Shown piece after piece: positions 1-9,803 of a stretch of DNA of 62,185 nt. The translations under genes and the position numbers were made by a program. The stretch comes from Metabacillus lacus (GTDB lineage: Bacteria; Bacillota; Bacilli; Bacillales; Bacillaceae): contig NZ_WKKI01000019.1 in NCBI RefSeq assembly GCF_009674805.1, positions 1 through 62,185 of the forward strand. Direction: 5' to 3'. How positions within the stretch are numbered: position 1 is the first letter of the stretch; the number at the start of each line of letters is the position of its first letter. The notes under the pieces are model-generated. The model ran no database searches and was not told the origin of the DNA. It saw nothing but the letters and a program-made list of their open reading frames with translations.

Positions 1-300
1 GGATACTATAACAAAAACCCCTTCTTTGTTATACGATCTTCGGGATAGTATAACAAAAACCCCTGCTTTGTTATACGATATCGAGGATGCTATAACAAAC
101 CCCCATACATTGCTATAACAATCACCAAAATCCTATAACAAACCCCCATACATTGCTATAACAATCACCAAAATCCTATAACAAACCTCCATACATTGCT
201 GTAACAATCACCAAAATCCTATAACAAACCCCCACACCATGCTATACAATCACCAAATCCTATAACAAACCCCCATACCATGCTATACGATCACCAAAAC
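1..300. repeat. 42-43 nt tandem repeat array (family A), seven units
   Basis: The motif TATAACAAA recurs with starts near 7, 49, 91, 134, 177, 220 and 261, a spacing of 41-43 nt. In the first units it is followed by TTTGTTATAC, so each unit can fold into a short AT-rich hairpin; later units have diverged (CCCCCATACATTGC replaces the second arm). The same motif and period return at 14.48-14.76 kb and 45.09-45.18 kb. No ORF of substance is present. The array continues leftwards out of the window, so its full length is unknown. Confidence 0.85.
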
Positions 301-512
301 TCAATAAATTACCCAAAAACCATATTACAAACCCCCCTCAATATCAAATCCCCCCAATAAACCCCGCCCCAAGAAATCCTCGATTTTCCAAACCGCTCCC
401 CATAGCAATACTTTCCTTATTATAGTAAGCTAACAAGAGTAATGATTTTTGCCTCAGGGTAAGGAGATAATATGATGGCTGCATCTTTGTAGTGCATGAG
501 GGGGAATAGGCT

Positions 513-1055
513 GTGCTTGAGAATAGTGTCGTTATGGTATTGATTATTTTGGTTATTAATATAGTGTATGTTTCTTTTTTTACAATTAGGATGATCCTGA
601 CGTTAAAGGGGCAGCGTTATCTGGCTGCTTTTATTAGTACGATTGAGGTTGTGATTTATGTCATCGGGCTTGGCCTGGTGCTGGATAATTTAAATCAGAT
701 TCAGAATTTGGCTGCTTATGCAGTGGGTTATGGTATTGGTGTTATCGTGGGGATGAAGATTGAGGAGAAGCTGGCGCTGGGGTATATTACAGTGAATGTG
801 ATTTCGACCGAGACGGATAAGGATTTGCCGAAGCTGATTAGGGAGAAGGGATATGGTGTGACGGATTGGGTGGCGAACGGCCTTGAGGGAGACAGGCTTT
901 CCATGCAGATTCTGACGCCGCGTAAGTATGAGCTTCGTTTATACGATACGATTAAGGAGTTTGATCCGAAGGCTTTTATTATTGTGTATGAGCCGAAAAG
1001 CATTCATGGCGGTTTTTGGGTGAAAGCAGTGAAGAAAAGGAGAATCAAGGCGTGA
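513..1055 (+). CDS. yebE: UPF0316 / DUF2179-type membrane protein YebE
   Basis: A 180-residue protein with about three hydrophobic N-terminal segments (roughly residues 5-25, 35-55 and 60-80, the last containing the Gly-rich run [10 protein letters not shown]) followed by a soluble alpha/beta C-terminal half. This is the usual build of the UPF0316 family, where a membrane domain precedes a small cytosolic domain; its biochemical role is not established. The GTG start at 513 is preceded by GAGGGGGAA at 498-506. The stop overlaps the GTG start of the next gene by 4 nt, so the two are probably co-translated. The position just before the pur operon matches yebE in B. subtilis. The name is confident, the function is not. 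Confidence 0.85.
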   Translation: MLENSVVMVLIILVINIVYVSFFTIRMILTLKGQRYLAAFISTIEVVIYVIGLGLVLDNLNQIQNLAAYAVGYGIGVIVGMKIEEKLALGYITVNVISTETDKDLPKLIREKGYGVTDWVANGLEGDRLSMQILTPRKYELRLYDTIKEFDPKAFIIVYEPKSIHGGFWVKAVKKRRIKA

Positions 1056-1264
1056 CAAAAAAACCTGGCAAGCTTAAGTTTGAAGTGGAAGAGCATGAGA
1101 GCATAGATGATTGTCTTGCGCGGATGAGCAGTGAGGGCTATATGCCCGTGAGGAGGATGGAGGAACCCATCTTTCAGGAAGTAAAAGAGGATGGAGAAGT
1201 GAAGGTAATTCCTTTCGGAAGAAGAATTGTTTTTGAAGGAAAGTTATTGAAAGACGAACAATAG
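1052..1264 (+). CDS. yebG: Small NETI-motif protein YebG
   Basis: A 70-residue charged protein with no membrane segment. The core [16 protein letters not shown] followed by [13 protein letters not shown] matches the small Bacillus family called NETI-motif proteins; here the signature tetrapeptide reads HESI. The start chosen is GTG at 1052, which shares four bases (GTGA) with the yebE stop and has AAAAGGAG at 1034-1041. An in-frame upstream TTG at 1016 would add 12 residues but lies inside yebE without a good ribosome binding site. The function is unknown. Placement between yebE and the pur leader agrees with B. subtilis yebG. Confidence 0.8.
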   Translation: MTKKPGKLKFEVEEHESIDDCLARMSSEGYMPVRRMEEPIFQEVKEDGEVKVIPFGRRIVFEGKLLKDEQ

Positions 1265-1280
1265 TATGTTAGAGGTAAAG

Positions 1281-1325
1281 AATGTTCGATTTTTGGTTGA
1301 CCAGAGCTGCTGAACTTGTTATGAT
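1281..1325 (+). promoter_or_regulatory. pur operon promoter with PurR-box-like motifs
   Basis: TTGACC at 1297-1302 and TATGAT at 1320-1325 are 17 nt apart, a near-consensus sigma-A promoter. AATGTTCGATTTT at 1281-1293 is, on the reverse strand, close to the PurBox consensus (central CGAAC), and a weaker divergent half (CTGAAC, 1310-1315) overlaps the spacer. PurR repression relieved by PRPP is established for B. subtilis pur; here it is inferred from these motifs. The -10 lies in a perfect 16-bp palindrome (1321-1336), possibly by chance. Confidence 0.7.
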
Positions 1326-1349
1326 AAATTTATCATATTGAATGAATAT

Positions 1350-1416
1350 CTCATATAATCTTGGGAATACGGCCCATAAGTTTCTACCCGGTTACCATAA
1401 ATAACTGGACTATGAG
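1350..1416 (+). promoter_or_regulatory. Guanine-type purine riboswitch aptamer
   Basis: The P1 helix is CTCAT (1350-1354) with ATGAG (1411-1415). Between them lie the conserved junction and loop elements of purine aptamers: ATATAATCTTGGGAATA, GGCCCATAAGTTTCTACC and the 3' junction GGACTATGAG. The discriminating base in GACTAT is C, the guanine/hypoxanthine form, rather than the U of adenine aptamers. Ligand binding should stabilise P1 and leave the downstream terminator free to form, switching off pur transcription. Confidence 0.95.
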
Positions 1417-1505
1417 AAAGTCACGCAGCCTGTAAATGAGCAGTTTTCTGCTGTTAATTGCCCGGTTTGCATTGCTTTCTCAAGCATGCAGATCCGGGCT
1501 TTTTT
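1414..1505 (+). terminator. Riboswitch expression platform: antiterminator and intrinsic terminator
   Basis: Terminator stem GCCCGG (1460-1465) pairs with CCGGGC (1494-1499), followed by six T (1500-1505). GAGAAAG (1414-1420), which overlaps the 3' side of aptamer P1, is exactly complementary to CTTTCTC (1475-1481) inside the terminator region, giving a mutually exclusive antiterminator. Guanine present gives P1 plus terminator; guanine absent gives antiterminator and read-through into purE. Confidence 0.9.
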
Positions 1506-1551
1506 AATTGGCTGTAAGATGCTTTTTTATATTACAAACGAGGTGAGAGGT

Positions 1552-2043
1552 ATGCAGCCTGTAGTCGGCGTGATAATGGGGAGCAAATCTGATTGGGATA
1601 CGATGCGTCATGCGTGCGGTGTCCTGGAGGAGCTGCAGATCCCATATGAAAAGAAGGTTGTTTCTGCGCATCGCACTCCTGACTTGATGTTCAGTTATGC
1701 TGAAAGTGCCAGGGAGAAGGGAATCAAGGTAATTGTTGCAGGGGCAGGGGGAGCAGCCCATCTGCCGGGAATGGTGGCCGCGAAGACAACTCTTCCGGTG
1801 ATCGGCGTTCCTGTTCAGACGAGTACACTGAATGGATTGGATTCTCTTTTGTCCATCGTTCAGATGCCGGGGGGAATTCCTGTTGCTACCGTCGCAATTG
1901 GCAAAGCAGGGGCTGTAAATGCGGGGCTTCTTGCTGCCGGCATGCTTGGAATAGAAAACGCTGAAGTTGCGGAAAAGCTTGAACATAGAAGAAAGCAGAA
2001 AGAAGCAGAAGTACTGGAGAGCAGTGATGAGCTTGTTGAATAA
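1552..2043 (+). CDS. purE: N5-carboxyaminoimidazole ribonucleotide mutase PurE
   Basis: PurE (163 residues) converts N5-CAIR to CAIR in cytosolic IMP synthesis. Visible signatures are GSKSDWDTM at about residues 10-18 (phosphate and ribose binding), SAHRTP at 38-43 with the catalytic-region histidine, and [11 protein letters not shown] at 63-73. The length is that of class I PurE, which works with PurK. The start at 1552 follows AGGTGAGAGG (1541-1550); an in-frame upstream start at 1486 lies within the terminator hairpin and is rejected. It is the first gene after the guanine riboswitch and overlaps purK by 17 nt. Confidence 0.97.
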   Translation: MQPVVGVIMGSKSDWDTMRHACGVLEELQIPYEKKVVSAHRTPDLMFSYAESAREKGIKVIVAGAGGAAHLPGMVAAKTTLPVIGVPVQTSTLNGLDSLLSIVQMPGGIPVATVAIGKAGAVNAGLLAAGMLGIENAEVAEKLEHRRKQKEAEVLESSDELVE

Positions 2044-3148
2044 AACTGTTTTGCCGGGAGACACCATTGGAATCATCGGAGGAGGCCAGCTTGGACGGAT
2101 GATGGCTATTGAAGCCAAGCATATGGGCTACAGGGTTGCGGTTCTTGATCCTGACAGTGACGCGCCTTGCGGAGAAGTTTCCGATATTGTGATAACCGCA
2201 GCCTATGATGATCAAGATGCAATTCAGAAGCTGGCAGGTTTGAGCGATGTGGTCACATATGAGTTCGAAAACATCAGCTACACGGCACTTCAGTGGCTGG
2301 AAAAGGAAGCTTACTTACCTCAGGGAAGCGAGCTGCTTCTGGTAACACAAGACAGAGAGACAGAAAAACGGTTTATTGAAAACTCAGGCTGTAAAGTGGC
2401 GGCATATGAGATTGTAAAAACAGAAAATGAACTTCGGGAAGCTCTAGCTGCATTAGGTTATCCAAGTGTCCTGAAGACCTGCAGAGGCGGCTATGATGGA
2501 AAAGGGCAGGCCGTTTTAAAGGGAGTTCATGATATTGAATCTGCAAAAGCCTTGCTGAAGAGCGGTAAGTGCATCCTTGAAAAGTGGGTTCCTTTTGAAA
2601 AGGAAATTTCGGTTGTGGCTGTGCGAAGCACAACAGGGGAAACAGCACTGTTTCCGCCGGCAGAAAATGTACATAGAGAGAACATCCTTCATAAAAGCAT
2701 TGTGCCTGCACCCATTGATGAGGAATTGATGAGCAAAGCGATGGAACAGGCGCTGAAGCTGGTTTCGGCAGTGGAGCTTGCCGGTACGCTTGCGATTGAA
2801 ATGTTTGTGGCGGATGGAGACATTTATATCAATGAACTTGCGCCGCGCCCGCACAATTCAGGCCATTATACGATGGACCTGTGCGAGACGTCTCAATTTG
2901 AACAGCATATCAGGGCGGTATGCGGCCTTCCCCTTGGCAGTACAGCATTGCTGCAGGAAGGCGTGATGGTAAATGTGCTTGGCGAGCATTATGCGGCACT
3001 GAAAAATGAGATTTCGTTTTTAAGCGGGGCTAAGCTATACTTGTACGGTAAGAAAGAAAGCAGGGCAAAGAGAAAAATGGGTCATGTGAATTTTACAAGA
3101 AAAGCTCTGCAAAAAAATGAAGCTGTTTATAGAAGAATATGGGGTTAA
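2027..3148 (+). CDS. purK: N5-carboxyaminoimidazole ribonucleotide synthase PurK
   Basis: A 373-residue ATP-grasp enzyme that makes N5-CAIR from AIR, bicarbonate and ATP, supplying PurE. The N-terminal pre-ATP-grasp fold carries [10 protein letters not shown] at about 17-26. The ATP-grasp part shows [13 protein letters not shown] and the metal-binding stretch [14 protein letters not shown] near residues 270-283. The start is ATG 2027 with GGAGAG at 2016-2021, inside the end of purE; the longer reading from 1967 lies deeper in purE and lacks a ribosome binding site. The overlap implies translational coupling. Confidence 0.96.
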   Translation: MSLLNKTVLPGDTIGIIGGGQLGRMMAIEAKHMGYRVAVLDPDSDAPCGEVSDIVITAAYDDQDAIQKLAGLSDVVTYEFENISYTALQWLEKEAYLPQGSELLLVTQDRETEKRFIENSGCKVAAYEIVKTENELREALAALGYPSVLKTCRGGYDGKGQAVLKGVHDIESAKALLKSGKCILEKWVPFEKEISVVAVRSTTGETALFPPAENVHRENILHKSIVPAPIDEELMSKAMEQALKLVSAVELAGTLAIEMFVADGDIYINELAPRPHNSGHYTMDLCETSQFEQHIRAVCGLPLGSTALLQEGVMVNVLGEHYAALKNEISFLSGAKLYLYGKKESRAKRKMGHVNFTRKALQKNEAVYRRIWG

Positions 3149-3169
3149 AGAGCGAACGGAGGATGTAAC

Positions 3170-4465
3170 ATGATTGAACGTTATACTAGACCTGAAATGG
3201 GCAGAATTTGGACGGAAGAAAACAGATTTCAAGCATGGCTTGAGGTAGAGATCCTTGCCTGTGAAGCATGGGCCGAGCTTGGTGTGATTCCTAAAGAGGA
3301 CACAGAGCTGCTTCGGAAACATGCAACCTTTGATGTAAATAGAATCAAAGAGATAGAAGAAGAAACACGCCATGATGTTGTAGCTTTTACAAGAGCGGTT
3401 TCAGAAACTTTGGGGGAAGAGCGCAAATGGGTACATTACGGCCTTACGTCAACAGATGTTGTGGACACAGCTCTTTCTTATCTGCTGAAGCAGGCCAATG
3501 ACATACTTCTTGCTGATTTGGAGCGTTTTGTTGCTATTTTAAAAGATAAAGCGCAGGAACATAAATATACGGTCATGATGGGACGCACACATGGTGTACA
3601 TGCTGAACCGACTACATTCGGCCTGAAGCTCGGGCTCTGGTATGAAGAGATGAAGCGAAATCTGGAAAGATTCAGGCATTCAGCTGCAGGGGTTGAATTT
3701 GGAAAAATTTCAGGTGCTGTAGGTACCTATGCAAATATAGATCCTTTCGTGGAAGAGTATGTGTGTGAAAAACTCGGTTTGACGGCTGCGCCTATTTCGA
3801 CACAAACACTGCAGCGTGACCGCCATGCAGATTATATGGCCACACTTGCACTGATTGCTACCAGCATTGAGAAGTTTGCAGTTGAAGTAAGAGGGCTGCA
3901 AAAGAGCGAGACCCGGGAAGTGGAAGAGTATTTTGCAAAAGGGCAAAAAGGATCTTCCGCTATGCCGCATAAGCGTAATCCGATTGGCTCTGAAAATATG
4001 ACGGGCCTTGCCCGTGTGATTCGCGGCTACATGATGACTGCATATGAAAACGTTCCGCTGTGGCATGAACGGGATATTTCCCACTCGTCTGCGGAGCGGA
4101 TTATCCTGCCTGATGCAACAATTGCGTTGAATTACATGCTGAACCGCTTTGGAAATCTACTTAAAAACCTGACAGTGTATCCTGAGAACATGAAAAGAAA
4201 CATGGATAAAACACTGGGCCTCATTTACTCACAGCGTGTACTGCTTGCTTTGATTGACAAGGGCATGGCAAGAGAAGAAGCCTACGACATTGTCCAGCCG
4301 AAAGCAATGGAATCATGGGAAAGACAAATGCCCTTCCGCGAGCTTCTTGAGGCAGATACAGCCATCACTTCCCGCTTGTCGCCTGAGGACATTGCAGACT
4401 GTTTTGATTATCAGTATCACTTGAAGCAGGTTGACTATATCTTTAATAGACTCGGACTTTCATAA
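3170..4465 (+). CDS. purB: Adenylosuccinate lyase PurB
   Basis: The 431-residue lyase acts twice in purine synthesis: it splits SAICAR to AICAR plus fumarate, and adenylosuccinate to AMP plus fumarate. The family signature [16 protein letters not shown], beginning at about residue 261, contains the flexible catalytic-serine loop. [14 protein letters not shown], with the catalytic-region histidine, lies near residues 138-151. The size equals the usual Bacillus enzyme. ATG 3170 follows GGAGG. Unlike the tight junctions elsewhere in the operon, it is followed by a 66-nt gap that contains a terminator-like hairpin. Confidence 0.97.
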   Translation: MIERYTRPEMGRIWTEENRFQAWLEVEILACEAWAELGVIPKEDTELLRKHATFDVNRIKEIEEETRHDVVAFTRAVSETLGEERKWVHYGLTSTDVVDTALSYLLKQANDILLADLERFVAILKDKAQEHKYTVMMGRTHGVHAEPTTFGLKLGLWYEEMKRNLERFRHSAAGVEFGKISGAVGTYANIDPFVEEYVCEKLGLTAAPISTQTLQRDRHADYMATLALIATSIEKFAVEVRGLQKSETREVEEYFAKGQKGSSAMPHKRNPIGSENMTGLARVIRGYMMTAYENVPLWHERDISHSSAERIILPDATIALNYMLNRFGNLLKNLTVYPENMKRNMDKTLGLIYSQRVLLALIDKGMAREEAYDIVQPKAMESWERQMPFRELLEADTAITSRLSPEDIADCFDYQYHLKQVDYIFNRLGLS

Positions 4466-4466
4466 G

Positions 4467-4488
4467 CAGGTGCCCGGCACCTGTTTTT
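4467..4488 (+). terminator. Terminator-like hairpin inside the pur operon
   Basis: CAGGTGC (4467-4473) pairs with GCACCTG (4477-4483) across a 3-nt loop and is followed by five T (4484-4488). It looks like an intrinsic terminator or attenuator between purB and purC, although purC to purD must be expressed with the upstream genes. It may reduce downstream transcription or protect 3' ends. The short GC palindrome also resembles dispersed palindromes found in many Bacillus genomes, so it could be a passive insertion. Confidence 0.55.
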
Positions 4489-4531
4489 ACAAAAAAGGTT
4501 CCCAATATTTCGACGTTTGGAGAGGGTAAAG

Positions 4532-5260
4532 ATGCTGACAAAGAGAGAGCTTCTATATGAAGGAAAAGCAAAGAGAATTTATGCCACTGAAGATGATAAT
4601 CGTTTTATCGTCAGCTACAAGGATGCAGCAACAGCTTTTAACGGTGAGAAGAAAGCAGAGATAAAGGGGAAAGGGCGTTTGAATAATGAGATTTCCTCGC
4701 TGCTGTTTACAAAACTTGCAAGTAAAGGGATACAAAATCACTTTGTAGAAAGGCTGTCTGAGACTGAGCAGCTTGTAAGAAAAGTAACCATCATTCCCAT
4801 TGAAGTGGTTGTCCGAAATATCGTGGCCGGCACACTCTCCAAGCGGCTGGGAATAGAAGAAGGAACAGCGGTGCCGGAGCCGATTACAGAGTACTATTTG
4901 AAAAATGATGAGCTCGGCGATCCGCTAATCAATGAAGATCACATTAGATTTTTAAAGATTGCAGATAAGGCTCAGCTGGATGAGATGAAAAAAATTGCAC
5001 TGGAAGTGAATACACTCCTGCAGGCAATCTTTACTGAATGCGGCGTCAGGCTTGTTGATTTTAAGCTGGAGTTCGGTTTTTCAACGGATGGAAGTGTTCT
5101 TCTTGCAGATGAAATCTCGCCTGATACGTGCAGGCTTTGGGACCTCCACACGAATGAAAGATTTGATAAAGATTTGTTTCGCAGAGAGCTTGGCAGTTTA
5201 ACTCAAGGATATGAAGAGATATTTAAAAGACTAGGGGGATATGAATCATGTACAAAGTAA
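4532..5260 (+). CDS. purC: SAICAR synthetase PurC
   Basis: PurC (242 residues) condenses CAIR with aspartate using ATP to give SAICAR, the substrate of PurB. Signatures are the N-terminal LLYEGKAKRIYAT (glycine-rich nucleotide loop), IPIEVVVRNIVAGTL near residues 88-102, and the C-terminal LADEISPDTCRLWD near 192-205, both diagnostic. The start is ATG 4532 with GGAGAGGG at 4519-4526; a TTG at 4517 in the same frame is too close to that site. The 3' end overlaps purS by 13 nt. Confidence 0.96.
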   Translation: MLTKRELLYEGKAKRIYATEDDNRFIVSYKDAATAFNGEKKAEIKGKGRLNNEISSLLFTKLASKGIQNHFVERLSETEQLVRKVTIIPIEVVVRNIVAGTLSKRLGIEEGTAVPEPITEYYLKNDELGDPLINEDHIRFLKIADKAQLDEMKKIALEVNTLLQAIFTECGVRLVDFKLEFGFSTDGSVLLADEISPDTCRLWDLHTNERFDKDLFRRELGSLTQGYEEIFKRLGGYESCTK

Positions 5261-5502
5261 AGGTTTATGTAACTTTAAGAGAAAGCATCCTTGATCCGCA
5301 GGGAGGCGCAGTAAAAGGGGCGCTCCACAGCATGTCGTATACAGAAGTGCAGGATGTAAGAGTCGGTAAATATTTGGAACTTATTCTTGAGGACGATGGC
5401 AGAGATCCTGCCGGAGCTGTAAAAGAGATGTGCGAAAAGCTTTTGGCCAACACGGTGATTGAAGATTACCGCTTTGAAATTGAGGAGGCTGTTGCCCAGT
5501 GA
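5248..5502 (+). CDS. purS: FGAM synthase subunit PurS
   Basis: This 84-residue protein is the small subunit of the three-part phosphoribosylformylglycinamidine synthase (PurS-PurQ-PurL) found in Gram-positive bacteria; dimers bridge PurQ and PurL and help channel ammonia. The sequence shows the typical beginning [18 protein letters not shown] and the conserved LxDPAG-like stretch near the C-terminus. It starts inside the end of purC (ATG 5248 preceded by AGGGGG) and overlaps purQ by 4 nt (GTGA), so the three subunits are translated as a coupled block. Confidence 0.96.
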   Translation: MYKVKVYVTLRESILDPQGGAVKGALHSMSYTEVQDVRVGKYLELILEDDGRDPAGAVKEMCEKLLANTVIEDYRFEIEEAVAQ

Positions 5503-6182
5503 AGCTTGCTGTCATTGTGTTTCCAGGTTCAAACTGCGATGTGGATATGTATCATGCAGTTGCAGACGTGTTAGGTGAAGAGGCAGAATATGTTTGGCAT
5601 GACTGCGAAGATCTCAGTGAATTCGACGGCATTTTGCTGCCTGGCGGATTTTCGTATGGAGACTACCTTCGCTCTGGTGCGATTTCACGTTTTTCAAAGG
5701 TGATGAAAGAAATTATCAAGGCAGCAGAAGCAGGTAAGCCGGTTCTTGGTGTCTGCAACGGATTTCAGATTCTCCTGGAGGCCGGACTTCTTCCCGGAGC
5801 CATGAAAAGAAATAAAAACCTTAAGTTTATTTGCCGGCCGGCAGAGCTGAAAGTACAGAACAGTGAAACGATGTTTACAAACGCCTACTCTCAGGGAGAG
5901 ATTTTGAACATTCCAGTTGCGCACGGAGAAGGCAACTATTACTGCGATCCGGAAACACTAGCTGAATTAACCAATGAAAACCGCATTGTGTTTACGTATG
6001 AAAATAATCTGAATGGAAGCATCAGCAATATTGCCGGAATTATCAATGAAGGAGGCAATGTACTCGGGATGATGCCTCACCCTGAGCGGGCTGTTGAAGA
6101 ATTGCTGGGAAGCGCTGACGGCCTTGGGCTGTTTCAGTCTATTGTTAAAAATTGGAGGGAATCCTATGTCACTTCTGCTTGA
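5499..6182 (+). CDS. purQ: FGAM synthase glutaminase subunit PurQ
   Basis: PurQ (227 residues) is a class I glutamine amidotransferase that releases ammonia for PurL. The nucleophile elbow [15 protein letters not shown] has its cysteine at about residue 86, and the catalytic His/Glu pair is in [11 protein letters not shown] near residues 190-200. [16 protein letters not shown] is the oxyanion-region signature. The GTG start at 5499 overlaps the purS stop. The last 17 nt overlap the start of purL. Confidence 0.97.
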   Translation: MKLAVIVFPGSNCDVDMYHAVADVLGEEAEYVWHDCEDLSEFDGILLPGGFSYGDYLRSGAISRFSKVMKEIIKAAEAGKPVLGVCNGFQILLEAGLLPGAMKRNKNLKFICRPAELKVQNSETMFTNAYSQGEILNIPVAHGEGNYYCDPETLAELTNENRIVFTYENNLNGSISNIAGIINEGGNVLGMMPHPERAVEELLGSADGLGLFQSIVKNWRESYVTSA

Positions 6183-8397
6183 ACCCAACACATCGATGAT
6201 TAAGGAACAGAAGCTGTACAAACAAATGGGGATCAGTGATTCGGAATTTCAGCTGATTGAAGACATTCTTGGCCGTACACCGAACTATACAGAAACAGGC
6301 ATTTTTTCCGTGATGTGGTCTGAACACTGCAGCTACAAAAATTCAAAACCCATCCTGAAAAAATTTCCTGTTACAGGCGAAAAGGTGCTTCAAGGACCTG
6401 GTGAAGGTGCAGGTATTGTTGATATTGGAGACAATCAGGCTGTTGTGTTCAAAATCGAAAGCCATAACCATCCATCTGCCATTGAACCGTATCAAGGTGC
6501 AGCCACTGGAGTTGGCGGGATTATCCGCGACGTTTTTTCCATGGGTGCAAGACCAATTGCGCTGCTGAATTCCCTGCGCTTTGGAGAGCTGAAAACGCCG
6601 CGGGTGAAATACCTTTTTGAAGAAGTTGTTGCTGGAATTGCCGGCTATGGAAACTGCATCGGCATTCCAACTGTTGGCGGGGAAGTGCAGTTTGATGCTG
6701 CATACGACGGTAATCCGCTTGTTAATGCTATGTGTGTCGGTCTGATCAACCATGAGGATATTAAAAAGGGCCAGGCAAAAGGTGTTGGCAACACAGTGAT
6801 GTACGTTGGAGCAAAAACAGGGCGTGACGGCATCCACGGCGCCACATTTGCATCTGAAGAGCTGAACGAGCAGTCCGACGAGAAGCGTCCGGCGGTACAG
6901 GTTGGCGACCCTTTTATGGAAAAGCTTTTGCTTGAGGCGTGCCTCGAGGTCATCAAGTCAGATGCCCTGGTAGGCATTCAGGATATGGGAGCAGCAGGAT
7001 TAACTAGTTCCTCAGCTGAAATGGCGAGCAAGGCAGGATCCGGAATTGAAATGATTTTGGATGACATTCCTCAGCGTGAGACAGGGATGACAGCTTATGA
7101 AATGATGCTGTCTGAATCTCAGGAACGCATGCTGCTTGTTATTGAACGAGGCAGGGAGCAGGAAATCGCAGACATTTTTGAAAAATATGATCTGGAAGCA
7201 AAGGCCGTTGGAAAAGTAACAGATGACAAAATGCTGAGACTTTTTCATAAAGGTGAAATGGTCGTGGAAATTCCGGTGGATGCGCTTGCTGAAGAGGCGC
7301 CGGTTTATCACCAGCCGTCAGCTGAGCCCCAATATTACCGCGACTTTCAGCAGCAGGAGACAACCGTTCCTCATGTTGAAAACTTGAAGGAAACACTTCT
7401 TCAGCTCCTTCAGCAGCCGACGATTGCCAGCAAGGAATGGGTGTATAACCAATACGACTATATGGTAAGAACCAACACTGTGGTAGCGCCTGGATCTGAT
7501 GCGGCAGTGCTGAGAATCCGCGGCACGAAAAAAGCGCTGGCCATGACAACGGACTGCAACTCCCGCTACATTTATCTTGATCCAAACACTGGCGGAAAAA
7601 TTGCTGTTGCAGAAGCGGCGCGCAATATTGTTTGTTCCGGAGCTGTTCCATTGGCCATTACAGACTGCCTGAACTATGGAAATCCTGAAAAACCGGAAAT
7701 CTTCTGGCAGCTTGAGCAGTCAGCTGACGGAATCAGCGATGCATGCCGTAAGCTTGGCACACCGGTTATCGGCGGCAATGTTTCTCTTTACAATGAAACG
7801 AACGGCACAGCGGTATATCCGACTCCAGTAATCGGAATGGTTGGGCTGATTGAAGATACAAAGTATATTACCACTCAGTCTTTCAAAGAGGCTGGCGATA
7901 GAATATACATGATAGGCGAAACATTGTCAGAGTTTGGCGGCAGCGAGCTTCAAAAGCTGATTGACGGCGCTATTTCCGGCAAAGCTCCCCGCATTGAGCT
8001 GGAGGCAGAGCACACAAGGCAGAATCAGCTGCTGCAGGCGATCAGAGAAGGACTTGTCGCTTCTGCGCATGATATTTCAGAGGGCGGCACAGCTGTTGCA
8101 CTTGCTGAATGCCTGATGGGAACAAAAGGACTTGGCTGCGAGGCGGAGCTCAGCGGAGAAGAAACCGCTGCACTTTTCAGTGAAACTCAATCCAGGTTCA
8201 TCATTTCGGTAAAATCTGAACACGCGTCTGCTTTTGAGCAGCTTGTGGAAGATGCAAGAAGCATTGGGCAGGTTACTGATACAGGAAACATGGTAGTGAC
8301 AAATGATGAAGGCAAAGTGCTTATAGAGGCTTCTGCAGAGGAAATGGAAACTGCTTGGAAAGGGGCTATACCGTGCTTGCTGAACTCAAAGGCTTAA
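6166..8397 (+). CDS. purL: FGAM synthase large subunit PurL
   Basis: The 743-residue short-form PurL makes FGAM from FGAR, ATP and ammonia delivered by PurQ. It is built as a tandem pair of AIRS-type halves. The first has [13 protein letters not shown] (near residue 48) and [20 protein letters not shown] with the catalytic-region histidine. The second has [16 protein letters not shown] and [10 protein letters not shown]. The start ATG 6166 sits after GGAGGGAATCCT within purQ; the longer frame from 6094 overlaps purQ further and is not supported. The 3' end overlaps purF by 25 nt. Confidence 0.97.
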   Translation: MSLLLEPNTSMIKEQKLYKQMGISDSEFQLIEDILGRTPNYTETGIFSVMWSEHCSYKNSKPILKKFPVTGEKVLQGPGEGAGIVDIGDNQAVVFKIESHNHPSAIEPYQGAATGVGGIIRDVFSMGARPIALLNSLRFGELKTPRVKYLFEEVVAGIAGYGNCIGIPTVGGEVQFDAAYDGNPLVNAMCVGLINHEDIKKGQAKGVGNTVMYVGAKTGRDGIHGATFASEELNEQSDEKRPAVQVGDPFMEKLLLEACLEVIKSDALVGIQDMGAAGLTSSSAEMASKAGSGIEMILDDIPQRETGMTAYEMMLSESQERMLLVIERGREQEIADIFEKYDLEAKAVGKVTDDKMLRLFHKGEMVVEIPVDALAEEAPVYHQPSAEPQYYRDFQQQETTVPHVENLKETLLQLLQQPTIASKEWVYNQYDYMVRTNTVVAPGSDAAVLRIRGTKKALAMTTDCNSRYIYLDPNTGGKIAVAEAARNIVCSGAVPLAITDCLNYGNPEKPEIFWQLEQSADGISDACRKLGTPVIGGNVSLYNETNGTAVYPTPVIGMVGLIEDTKYITTQSFKEAGDRIYMIGETLSEFGGSELQKLIDGAISGKAPRIELEAEHTRQNQLLQAIREGLVASAHDISEGGTAVALAECLMGTKGLGCEAELSGEETAALFSETQSRFIISVKSEHASAFEQLVEDARSIGQVTDTGNMVVTNDEGKVLIEASAEEMETAWKGAIPCLLNSKA

Positions 8398-9785
8398 ACG
8401 AAGAATGCGGCGTCTTTGGAATCTGGGGACATCCTGAAGCAGCGCAGATCACTTATTACGGCCTTCACAGCCTGCAGCACAGAGGGCAGGAAGGTGCAGG
8501 AATTGTAGTGACTGACGGAGAAAAACTGTCTGCTGTAAAAGGACTCGGGCTTATTACAGAAGTGTTTAACAAAGGGCAGCTGAACAATTTACACGGCAAG
8601 GCAGCCATCGGCCATGTGCGCTATGCGACTGCTGGAGGCGGGGGATTTGAGAATGTTCAGCCCCTCCTTTTTCAATCGCAGAGCGGCGGGCTTGCGCTTG
8701 CCCATAACGGCAATCTTGTGAATGCAACCAACCTGAAGCATCAAATGGAAAATCAGGGAAGTATTTTTCAAACTACATCAGATACGGAAGTACTTGCTCA
8801 CTTAATTAAGCGGAGCGGCTACGGAGATTTGAAAAACAGAGTGAAAAATGCACTCACAATGGTGAAGGGCGCATATGCGTTTATCATTATGACTGAAACG
8901 GAAATGATTGTGGCACTGGATCCCAACGGCCTTCGTCCCCTTTCATTAGGCAGAGTCGGAGATGCTTATGTGGTTGCCTCGGAAACATGCGCGTTTGATA
9001 TCACCGGAGCAGTGTATGAACGCGATGTTCAGCCTGGTGAGATTCTGATTATCAACGATGAAGGCATCACCTCTGAGCGCTTTTCCATGAACATAAACAG
9101 AGCGATCTGCAGCATGGAATATATTTATTTTTCCCGTCCTGACAGCAATATAGATGGTTTAAATGTTCATACTGCCAGGAAAAACCTCGGCAAACAGCTG
9201 GCATTGGAAGCACCGGTAGAAGCGGACGTTGTAACGGGTGTGCCGGATTCCAGTATTTCTGCAGCTATCGGGTTTGCAGAGACTTCAGGCATTCCTTATG
9301 AGCTGGGACTGATTAAAAACCGCTATGTTGGCCGTACCTTTATTCAGCCTTCACAGGCGCTGAGAGAGCAAGGCGTGAAGATGAAGCTGTCCGCGGTCAG
9401 GGGCGTTGTGGAAGGCAAGCGCGTCGTGATGGTGGATGACTCGATTGTCAGGGGAACAACGAGCAGGCGGATCGTGTCCATGCTGCGGGAAGCAGGCGCA
9501 AAAGAAGTTCATGTCAGAATCAGTTCACCGCCTATCAGCAATCCTTGTTTTTACGGAATAGATACTTCTACTCACGAGGAATTGATCGCTTCTTCCCACA
9601 GTCCTGAAGAAATCCGCCAGCTGATTGGAGCGGATACACTGACATTTTTAAGTGTGGAGGGGCTTCTTGATGGAATTGGAAGGCCTTATCCTGATCAAAA
9701 CAGGGGGCAGTGCCTGGCTTGCTTTACAGGAAAATATCCAACGGAAATTTATTCAGACACGCTGCTGCCTTACCAGAAGGCTTAG
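8373..9785 (+). CDS. purF: Amidophosphoribosyltransferase PurF
   Basis: PurF catalyses the committed step, PRPP plus glutamine to phosphoribosylamine, and is the feedback-controlled enzyme of the pathway. From the GTG at 8373 the protein (470 residues) begins [16 protein letters not shown]: an 11-residue propeptide before the Ntn nucleophile Cys12, as in B. subtilis. Cysteines in [15 protein letters not shown] and QCLACF are those that hold the [4Fe-4S] cluster in the Bacillus-type enzyme. The PRPP loop is [16 protein letters not shown] near residues 351-366. AAAGGGG (8359-8365) precedes the GTG; an in-frame ATG at 8355 has no suitable site. Confidence 0.96.
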   Translation: MLAELKGLNEECGVFGIWGHPEAAQITYYGLHSLQHRGQEGAGIVVTDGEKLSAVKGLGLITEVFNKGQLNNLHGKAAIGHVRYATAGGGGFENVQPLLFQSQSGGLALAHNGNLVNATNLKHQMENQGSIFQTTSDTEVLAHLIKRSGYGDLKNRVKNALTMVKGAYAFIIMTETEMIVALDPNGLRPLSLGRVGDAYVVASETCAFDITGAVYERDVQPGEILIINDEGITSERFSMNINRAICSMEYIYFSRPDSNIDGLNVHTARKNLGKQLALEAPVEADVVTGVPDSSISAAIGFAETSGIPYELGLIKNRYVGRTFIQPSQALREQGVKMKLSAVRGVVEGKRVVMVDDSIVRGTTSRRIVSMLREAGAKEVHVRISSPPISNPCFYGIDTSTHEELIASSHSPEEIRQLIGADTLTFLSVEGLLDGIGRPYPDQNRGQCLACFTGKYPTEIYSDTLLPYQKA

Positions 9786-9803
9786 AATAGAGGAGGAAAG
9801 AGA

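Noticed and set aside
1-300. CRISPR array
   Set aside because: Units are contiguous and vary gradually; there are no unique spacers of constant length between identical repeats, and no cas genes are present. The same holds for 14.5 kb and 45.2 kb.
2027-2043. Overlap of purE and purK as a frameshift or fusion
   Set aside because: purK has its own ribosome binding site and ATG; the overlap is ordinary translational coupling.
1504-2118. 204-codon minus-strand ORF across purE and purK
   Set aside because: Shadow of two overlapping conserved genes.
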